A DNA stretch of 11,736 nucleotides, taken from an uncultured Collinsella sp. GTDB taxonomy: Bacteria > Actinomycetota > Coriobacteriia > Coriobacteriales > Coriobacteriaceae. A model generated the notes under the pieces. The model was not told where the DNA came from, did not search any database, and saw only the letters and a program-made list of their open reading frames with translations. The stretch spans positions 1-11,736 of the forward strand of contig CAKUOD010000034.1 in the NCBI GenBank assembly GCA_934668695.1. Direction: 5' to 3'. Shown here in pieces: positions 6,978-11,736 of the stretch (position 1 is the stretch's first letter; each line of letters opens with the position of its first letter). The position numbers and the translations under genes are program-made.

Positions 6978-7808
6978 ATGGCAGGCCTGTTCAACATCCT
7001 GAAGGTCACCGTCAGCGAGGACAAGATCTGCGCGCACGTGCTGGTGAACCCCGGCATGCCGCTCATGACCTCGGAGGATATCGAGGCCACGGCGCGCGTG
7101 TACTACCTGGTGCCGGCGATTGCCAAGCATCTGTGCCTGGGCGATTCGGGCCGCGAGTTCCAGGACTGCATGGGCCAGACCGAGCTCTGCCACCTGCTGG
7201 AGCACGTGACGGTCGAGCTCATGAACGAGACCGGCCTTGCCGGCAGCATCTCGTGCGGTCGCACGCGCGTGAGTGAGCACGACGAGCGCGTCTTTGAGGT
7301 TGAGCTTTCGTGTCCCGACGATGCGCTGGCCATCGGCGCGCTGTCGTCTGCCACCTTCATGATGGATTGGGCTTACCTGCACGCCGACCAGCCCGCCCCC
7401 GATGTGGAGGGCACGGTCGCGGGCCTGCGCAACCTGGTTTTGGGTATGCGTGCCGAGGCCGAGGGCAAGGATCCGCACGAGGCTGTCGCCGCCGCGAATG
7501 GCGAGGACGTTGCCGAGGACGAGGGTGCTGACGAGGGCGATGTGCCGGTCGACGCCGAGCCCGTTGCCGATGCGACCGCCGAGCCGGCAGCTGAGCCCCA
7601 GGGCGTCCCCAACTTTGAAGACGAGCCCCAGGTAGCGATTGATACCGAGGGCGCGGTTGTCGAGAACCACGAGGCCTCCGCGGCCGTCTTCGGCGGCGCG
7701 GCAACGGCTCCGACTGGGTCGGCGCACGAAAGCGCGCTGCCGCTCGTAGACGGTGCCGGCGAGGATCCGGCGGCCACGACGGCCATGCCGGCCCTGCCTG
7801 TGGAATAG
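6978..7808 (+). CDS. Stand-alone cyanophycin-synthetase N-terminal-like domain protein with acidic tail
   Basis: This 276-residue protein resembles the N-terminal, non-catalytic domain of cyanophycin synthetase. In CphA that domain has a GTW-GHVLEHVALELQ-type helix followed by a G-x-TR strand; here 'ELCHLLEHVTVEL' (69-81) and 'ISCGRTRV' (91-98) line up with it, preceded by 'VPAIAKHLCLGDSGREF' (45-61) where CphA has an H-x-CS-x-G stretch. The ATP-grasp and Mur-ligase modules that make the polymer are absent. From about residue 158 the protein becomes a low-complexity Ala/Glu/Asp/Pro tail without known motifs. It has no signal peptide or TM segment, so it is probably cytoplasmic. Ribosome site AGGAGAG (6967-6973) precedes the ATG. 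It follows the CNNM gene by 24 nt and is likely in its operon. The domain match is from memory of the family; the function is unknown. Confidence 0.75.
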   Translation: MAGLFNILKVTVSEDKICAHVLVNPGMPLMTSEDIEATARVYYLVPAIAKHLCLGDSGREFQDCMGQTELCHLLEHVTVELMNETGLAGSISCGRTRVSEHDERVFEVELSCPDDALAIGALSSATFMMDWAYLHADQPAPDVEGTVAGLRNLVLGMRAEAEGKDPHEAVAAANGEDVAEDEGADEGDVPVDAEPVADATAEPAAEPQGVPNFEDEPQVAIDTEGAVVENHEASAAVFGGAATAPTGSAHESALPLVDGAGEDPAATTAMPALPVE

Positions 7809-7894
7809 ACAGATTCGTAACACATTCGATAGGCCGTATTGCCTGCGTCTTTACCGTATGCAGATGAGCGGGGCGGCAAGTGTTGCGCTGCGGG

Positions 7895-7900
7895 TATAAT
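7895..7900 (+). promoter_or_regulatory. -10 box for the YtxH/PRC pair
   Basis: A perfect TATAAT lies about 50 nt before the YtxH start; transcription would begin near 7907. No good -35 is present at 16-18 nt. The rest of 7809-7951 holds only a weak AGGC-6-GCCT hairpin (7831-7844) that might end the upstream transcript. Confidence 0.5.
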
Positions 7901-7951
7901 GGACAGCATTCAAACGGTGGGCGCCGACGTGCCCGCAGGAGAGGAATGATC

Positions 7952-8341
7952 ATGGGTAAGACTTTTAGCTTTATCTCCGGTGCACTCTTTGGTGCCGCCG
8001 CCGGCGCTATCATCGGCGTTGCTCTGGCCCCGCGCTCGGGTGCCGAGACCCGCGCCATGGCTGCCGATATCGCCAACGACGCTTGGGATAACATGCGCGA
8101 TACCTACGAGCACGGTGCCGAGGAGGCCCGCGCCGCGGTCAACGACTTCGGCCCGATGGTCGATGCCAAGACCGATGACCTGCGCGCCAAGGTCGACCTG
8201 GCCCGCGAGCGTATGGATCAGCTGCGCGAGCAGCTCAACGACGCCATCTCGGGCGGCAACGTGACGCCCGCTGCCGACGTCGTGGTCGAGAACGCCGCCG
8301 AGGCCGACACCGAGGCTGCGGAGCCCTCGACCGAGGCATAA
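7952..8341 (+). CDS. YtxH-like small membrane protein
   Basis: This 129-residue protein fits the YtxH/gas-vesicle GvpP-like family, found near stress and envelope genes and without a defined activity. One glycine/alanine-rich membrane segment (about 5-26) ends in the typical 'APRSGAETR' (26-34). An amphipathic helical, probably coiled-coil region (about 35-100) and an acidic Ala/Glu tail follow. The ATG at 7952 is preferred because GAGG (7941-7944) is 7 nt upstream; an ATG at 7946 in the same frame gives two more residues. The longer frame back to 7880 would run across the promoter. Its TAA overlaps the next ATG (TAATG), so the two genes are probably translated together. Confidence 0.85.
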   Translation: MGKTFSFISGALFGAAAGAIIGVALAPRSGAETRAMAADIANDAWDNMRDTYEHGAEEARAAVNDFGPMVDAKTDDLRAKVDLARERMDQLREQLNDAISGGNVTPAADVVVENAAEADTEAAEPSTEA

Positions 8342-9096
8342 TGCGCGCCGGGGATTTTGTCGGCGCCAAGATCTATCGCAAGCCCACCGAGGACAAGCGC
8401 ACTAAAAAGGACGGCACGCCACGTAGCCCTAAAAAGCTCGGAAAGATACACTTTCCGGTCTTTACTCCGGGCGGAACGCGCGTGGTGGGCTTTATGGTTC
8501 GCCAGTCCGACATTGCGGGCATGATCGAGCGCCCCGACCGTTTTGTGGCGCTCGATGCCATCGGCGTCTATGAGGGCGCTATCGCGGTGGATGACGCCAA
8601 GGACACCTACGATGCCGCCGCCGCCAAGCGCCTCGACATTAACCTGGACGATTGCATCATCTGGGTCGGTATGGACGTGCGCACGGAATCGGGCGACGTC
8701 GTGGGCTATTGTTCGGACGTGGAGTTCAAGCCGCGCTCGGGCATCGTCCAGATGTTCTATGTGACTGCCGGTGCCGCTTCGAGCGTGCTTGTCGGTGACA
8801 CGCAGGTGCCGCCGACGATGCTGCGCGGCTACGAGAACGGCGCGATGATCGTTTCGGACGAGGTCAAGGCGCTCGGGTATTCGGGCGGCGCCGCTGCAAA
8901 GGCTGCCGAGGCCAGTGTCGTGGTGGGCGATAAGGTCAAAAAGGGCGCCAAGGTGCTCGATGACAAGGGATCGGTCGCCGTGGACAAGGGCAGTCGCGCG
9001 CTGGGCAAGCAGCTCGGCAAGACGCGCGGCATGTTCAAGGCCTTTAAGGACGAATACCAAAAGGCGAGCGGGGGCTCGTCAAAAGCTAGCAAATAG
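8341..9096 (+). CDS. PRC-barrel domain protein
   Basis: This 251-residue, probably cytoplasmic or membrane-associated protein has two PRC-barrel-like units: about 33-80 ('KLGKIHFPVFTPGGTRVVGF') and about 105-172 ('WVGMDVRTESGDVVGYCSDV', 'VPPTMLRGYENGAMIVSDEV'). PRC barrels are small beta-barrels used as binding or regulatory modules in RNA processing, photosynthesis and transporter proteins; no enzyme activity is implied. The C-terminal third (about 185-251) is Lys/Ala-rich and likely helical. The start codon overlaps the YtxH stop by 1 nt and the only upstream site is GAGG (8333-8336), so translation probably depends on YtxH. A joint role at the membrane is inferred from this coupling. Confidence 0.82.
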   Translation: MRAGDFVGAKIYRKPTEDKRTKKDGTPRSPKKLGKIHFPVFTPGGTRVVGFMVRQSDIAGMIERPDRFVALDAIGVYEGAIAVDDAKDTYDAAAAKRLDINLDDCIIWVGMDVRTESGDVVGYCSDVEFKPRSGIVQMFYVTAGAASSVLVGDTQVPPTMLRGYENGAMIVSDEVKALGYSGGAAAKAAEASVVVGDKVKKGAKVLDDKGSVAVDKGSRALGKQLGKTRGMFKAFKDEYQKASGGSSKASK

Positions 9097-9116
9097 CGAC
9101 GTACCAAATGATGGGA

Positions 9117-9154
9117 GGCGAGCCGGAGACATGTTGCTCCGGCTCGCCGTGTTT
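9117..9154 (+). terminator. Hairpin after the PRC-barrel gene, imperfect U-tract
   Basis: A perfect 12-bp stem pairs GGCGAGCCGGAG (9117-9128) with CTCCGGCTCGCC (9137-9148) around an 8-nt loop, followed by GTGTTTA. It is 20 nt after the PRC stop and 20 nt before the next start codon. The short T-run makes termination likely but possibly partial. Confidence 0.65.
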
Positions 9155-9168
9155 ATGGGGGAGGGCAC

Positions 9169-10575
9169 ATGCGCCAAAACGGATCCAACTTAAACGGGCA
9201 CTCCGGTGCGCGTCCGACGGCTCGCCGCGACCTGGGGCAGCTGCCCAGCGGCCAGCGCAAACGCCGTCGTAAGCCCGGCGCGATGTACCTCAACCATAGC
9301 CGCGGGTTTAGCGACCGCAGCGCGCGCATTGGCAACGGGCGCTCGCCCCGCCGTCCATCCCGTCTGCCCTATGCGCTCATCGCCGTGGGCTGCGCGCTCG
9401 TGCTGTTTATCGCTGCCGTCGTGGGCTACGTCAACCGCAGCGTGGACGTGGAGCTCAACGGACAAAAGACCGCGGTGCGCGTGGGCTCTACGCTGCAGAA
9501 TCTTATCGACGACCAGGAGTTGACTGACACCTACGACGCAGGCGACCTGCTGGCCGTCGATGACAGCGTGCTCAAGCGCCATGGCGGCGAAAAGCTGTCG
9601 GTTAAGGTGGACGGCAAGCGTGTGAAGCAGGGCAAATGGGATAGCCGCGAACTTGCCGGCGGCGAGAAGGTGACGGTCAAAGACGGCCGCAACATCTACG
9701 AGAAGCACGAGGTGCAGGCCACGACCATCGAGCCCAAGCTGAAGGTCGAGGGCACGGGCGCCATCGAGTATGTGCAGACATGGGGCGTCCAGGGTCGCTC
9801 CGAGGTGTGGGTCGGCGAGCAGTCGGGCAAGACGCAGGACCGTGGCGAGGTTGTGCCCGCCGCCGATTGCGTGGTTGCCTGCGCCAGCGTGGCGCCCAAG
9901 GGCAACGAGAAGGTCGTGGCGCTGACGTTTGACGAGGGACCGAGCGGTGCCACTAAACAGATCTTGCAGGTACTCAAGGAAAAGGGCGTCACCGCGACGT
10001 TCTTCCTGTCGGGCGATGCGGTCGAGGCCTCGTCCGCCACGGCCAAGGCGATTGTCGATGCCGGGTGCGAGATCGGATCCAACAGCTACAGCGACGATTC
10101 GCTCAAGGGTCAGGACCGTGAGGCGGTACGCGAGCAGATTACGAAAGGCACCGATGCGATTAAGTCGGCGACCGGCGTGAAGACGATGCTGCTGCGTGCT
10201 CCCTACGCTGCCTTTGACGAGCAAAACTGGATTGATGTGATGGACCTGGTCTCCGCCGTGGTCTCGTGGAATATTGACTCGGGCGACTGGCTGCTCAACG
10301 GTGCCGACGAGCAGGTCTCGACGGTGCTCGACTCGGTGACGCCGGGCAATATCGTGCTGCTCACCGATAGCGACGAGTGCGCCGAGCAGACGCTCGAGGC
10401 GCTGCCGCAGATTATCGACGGCCTCGTTGCGGACGGCTACAAGATTGTGACGCTGAGCGACCTGGTCAAGACGGACACGTCGCTGAGCAAAAAGCTCACC
10501 TCGCTGACGAAGGTCACGATGCCCAAGAACGCCGTGTTCCCCCAACTCGCCGAGGACGACGAAACCACGGAGTAA
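9169..10575 (+). CDS. Membrane-anchored NodB-fold protein with degenerate deacetylase active site
   Basis: This 468-residue protein has a basic cytoplasmic N-terminus (about 1-66, many Arg/Pro), one TM helix (68-87), a beta-grasp region resembling DUF348/G5-associated modules (about 91-135), a linker domain (136-245), and a NodB polysaccharide-deacetylase-like domain (248-435). Active enzymes carry TFDDGP, H(S/T)xxHP, RxPYG, DxxDW and LLHD motifs. Here they read 'TFDEGP' (253-258), 'SNSYSDD' (304-310), 'RAPYA' (343-347), 'NIDSGDW' (368-374) and 'LLTD' (397-400). The metal-binding Asp is Glu and both metal His plus the catalytic His are gone. It is probably a non-catalytic glycan-binding or scaffold protein outside the membrane. 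GGGGGAGGG precedes the ATG. Fold confident; loss of activity inferred. Confidence 0.85.
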   Translation: MRQNGSNLNGHSGARPTARRDLGQLPSGQRKRRRKPGAMYLNHSRGFSDRSARIGNGRSPRRPSRLPYALIAVGCALVLFIAAVVGYVNRSVDVELNGQKTAVRVGSTLQNLIDDQELTDTYDAGDLLAVDDSVLKRHGGEKLSVKVDGKRVKQGKWDSRELAGGEKVTVKDGRNIYEKHEVQATTIEPKLKVEGTGAIEYVQTWGVQGRSEVWVGEQSGKTQDRGEVVPAADCVVACASVAPKGNEKVVALTFDEGPSGATKQILQVLKEKGVTATFFLSGDAVEASSATAKAIVDAGCEIGSNSYSDDSLKGQDREAVREQITKGTDAIKSATGVKTMLLRAPYAAFDEQNWIDVMDLVSAVVSWNIDSGDWLLNGADEQVSTVLDSVTPGNIVLLTDSDECAEQTLEALPQIIDGLVADGYKIVTLSDLVKTDTSLSKKLTSLTKVTMPKNAVFPQLAEDDETTE

Positions 10576-10662
10576 TCCCCAACGGCTATGTCACGGATAC
10601 GTCAGCGTTTGGTATGCCTGCAATGTGCAGCGCATAAATTCGGTGCCGCAGCGCGATGCTGA

Positions 10663-10671
10663 TGCTATAGT
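10663..10671 (+). promoter_or_regulatory. Extended -10 promoter for the MgtE-like gene
   Basis: TGCTATAGT (10663-10671) is an extended -10 element (TGn plus TATAGT). The -35 region is weak, as is common for such promoters. The start would be near 10678, about 205 nt before the TTG at 10883. The stretch 10576-10662 between the previous stop and this box holds only a short CTGCA-ATG-TGCAG palindrome (10618-10630) and no clear terminator. Confidence 0.45.
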
Positions 10672-10677
10672 TACTGC

Positions 10678-10882
10678 GGTTAATGAGGGTCAAGAGAAAG
10701 GTTGCAGGTGAAATCCAAACCTCGACCATACAGTCGATGACCCCATGCAGGTGCTTTTTGCGCATGCACGGGGTGTAAGCGTCGAGCGGCGTGCCGCCCG
10801 CGCATGCGTATACATATCCAATTGTCCACGGATGGCGTGCCCGTTTTGCCGCGGTCCGCAGGAATAATGATGGGGAGCACCA
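10678..10882 (+). promoter_or_regulatory. Candidate structured leader (riboswitch-like) of the MgtE-like gene
   Basis: One fold is a compact three-way junction: GGGTCA (10687-10692) with TGACCC (10738-10743) encloses AGGTT/AACCT (10699-10703/10718-10722) and CGAC/GTCG (10723-10726/10733-10736). A competing fold uses ACCCC (10740-10744) with GGGGT (10770-10774), extended by TGCA/TGCA and TGC/GCA around a T-rich loop, and CTCGAC (10721-10726) with GTCGAG (10781-10786). CCCCAT (10741-10746) can also pair with ATGGGG (10870-10875), which covers the ribosome site. A GCGGC-GT-GCCGC hairpin follows at 10786-10797. I could not match it to the M-box or another riboswitch class I know. Confidence 0.4.
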
Positions 10883-11736
10883 TTGAATTATCTGAGTGAG
10901 ATGCTCAAACTGCCGGTCTTGGACGTCGACGGCGAGAAGCTCGGCGTGGTCAACGATTTTGGCATTGCTACCGGCGAAGTTTTTCCGCACGTGACGTCGC
11001 TCGCGTTTCGCGGTCCCGGCAAGACGCCGTTTATGATCAGCTGGCGCAAATGGGTCGACCGTATCGACGAGACGGGCGTGTACCTCAAGACGTCGGCCAC
11101 CGAAATCCGCTTTTCGTACCTGCAGCCGACCGAGCTGCTGCTCGCGCGCGACGTTCTCAACAAGCAGATCGTCGACACGCAGGGCATGAAGGTCGTGCGC
11201 GTAAACGACATCAAGTTCTCCATGTCGGGCGAAAACCAGCTACGTCTGCTGGGTGCCGAGGTCGGCGCCCGCGGCCTGCTACGCGCGATCAGCCCCGCGC
11301 TCGAGCATGTCGTCGAGGGCTTTATGAAGCACCTGGGCAAGCCGCTCAGCGAGGACATCATCGCTTGGTCCTACATGGACCTGCTCGACCGCTCGACCAA
11401 GAACATTCAACTCTCGGTGTCGCACAAGACGCTCGGCGAGCTGCACCCTGCCGACATCGCCGACATTATCGAGCAGCTCGACCCGCGCCTACGTGCGCAG
11501 GTGTTTGCGCAGCTCGATACCGCCCAGGCCGCCGAAGCTATCTCGGAGTTCGATGACGACGAGCTTATGACCGAGATGCTCGAGGGCCTGTCCGACACGG
11601 ACGCATCGTCGATGCTGGCCATGATGGACCCGGACGACGCTGCCGACCTGATCGACGAGCTCGATTATGAGAAGGCCGAGAAGCTCCTGCGCCTGATGGG
11701 CGTCAAGGAGGAGAAGGCGATTCGTAACCTGCTGGG
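10883..11736 (+). CDS. PRC-barrel/MgtE_N domain protein (MgtE-like), 5' part; 3' end outside window
   Basis: The visible 284 codons encode two PRC-barrel-like units (about 4-78, 'PVLDVDGEKLGVVNDFGI'; about 85-150, 'DVLNKQIVDTQGMKVVRVND') and then an MgtE_N helical domain from about 185 ('LGELHPADIADIIEQLDP', 'MDPDDAADLIDEL'). This is the layout of actinobacterial MgtE-related proteins, where a CBS pair usually follows; whether membrane transport helices follow cannot be seen. In true MgtE the N domain acts with the CBS domains as a Mg2+-sensing gate. The TTG at 10883 is chosen because GGGGAG (10872-10877) lies 5 nt upstream; the in-frame ATG at 10901 has no such site and would cut the first PRC strand ('LNYLSEMLKLPVLD'). 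Confidence 0.85.
   Translation, partial: MNYLSEMLKLPVLDVDGEKLGVVNDFGIATGEVFPHVTSLAFRGPGKTPFMISWRKWVDRIDETGVYLKTSATEIRFSYLQPTELLLARDVLNKQIVDTQGMKVVRVNDIKFSMSGENQLRLLGAEVGARGLLRAISPALEHVVEGFMKHLGKPLSEDIIAWSYMDLLDRSTKNIQLSVSHKTLGELHPADIADIIEQLDPRLRAQVFAQLDTAQAAEAISEFDDDELMTEMLEGLSDTDASSMLAMMDPDDAADLIDELDYEKAEKLLRLMGVKEEKAIRNLL

Noticed and set aside
6291..7823. 510-codon minus-strand open frame across the CNNM and CphA-like genes
   Set aside because: It spans two recognisable plus-strand genes, has no motif of its own and is Arg/Leu/His/Gly-biased as expected for a shadow.
7880..7951. N-terminal extension of the YtxH gene from the ATG at 7880
   Set aside because: It would translate through the perfect TATAAT box, and the added Arg/Gly-rich residues do not fit the family; good ribosome-site spacing favours 7952.
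9190..10545. 451-codon minus-strand open frame opposite the NodB-fold gene
   Set aside because: The plus-strand product has a TM anchor and NodB motifs; the antisense product has no recognisable domain.
10678..10882. Assignment of the leader as an M-box or other known riboswitch
   Set aside because: Only short matches such as CCATACAGT recall the M-box, and the order of conserved blocks is wrong; a covariance search is needed.
10586..10990. 134-codon minus-strand frame over the MgtE-like leader
   Set aside because: No ribosome site or domain; it crosses the leader structures and enters the opposite-strand coding gene.

Overview
The window looks like chromosomal DNA of a high-GC Gram-positive bacterium, most likely a gut Coriobacteriia member close to Collinsella. 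The grounds are strong G/C third-position bias, the gene set, and short palindromic GGGGAC/GTCCCC repeats of a kind I associate with that group. The genus is an inference. I see no rRNA, tRNA, phage or transposase gene and no CRISPR array.

Layout: (1) 1-1937 is the 3' part of a large FtsX-type ABC permease. (2) 1941-2094 is a patch of nested palindromes and tandem repeats. (3) 2174-3379 encodes a DUF362 protein with two [4Fe-4S] motifs and ends in an intrinsic terminator. (4) 3463-3592 is a 130-bp element with perfect 20-bp terminal inverted repeats, lying between convergent genes. (5) 3631-4596 (minus) is a membrane-anchored alpha/beta hydrolase, divergent from (6) a HlyIII/PAQR membrane protein at 4783-5466, with a promoter predicted for each. 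(7) 5580-7808 holds a CNNM/CBS (HlyC/CorC-type) transporter followed 24 nt later by a small protein that resembles the N-terminal domain of cyanophycin synthetase with no ligase attached. (8) 7952-9096 is a tightly coupled pair, a YtxH-like protein and a PRC-barrel protein, behind a perfect TATAAT box. (9) 9169-10575 is a membrane-anchored NodB-fold protein that has lost all three expected active-site histidines. (10) 10883 to the window end is the 5' part of a PRC-barrel/MgtE_N protein with a TTG start, preceded by a ~205-nt leader that can form competing helices.

How the genes fit together: most products act at the membrane or cell envelope. The CNNM/CorC protein and the MgtE-like protein both belong to Mg2+-linked families, and PRC-barrel domains occur in two of the genes. 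No single pathway joins everything. The items most worth following are the structured leader before the MgtE-like gene, the pseudo-deacetylase, the orphan cyanophycin-synthetase-like domain, and the two repeat elements.
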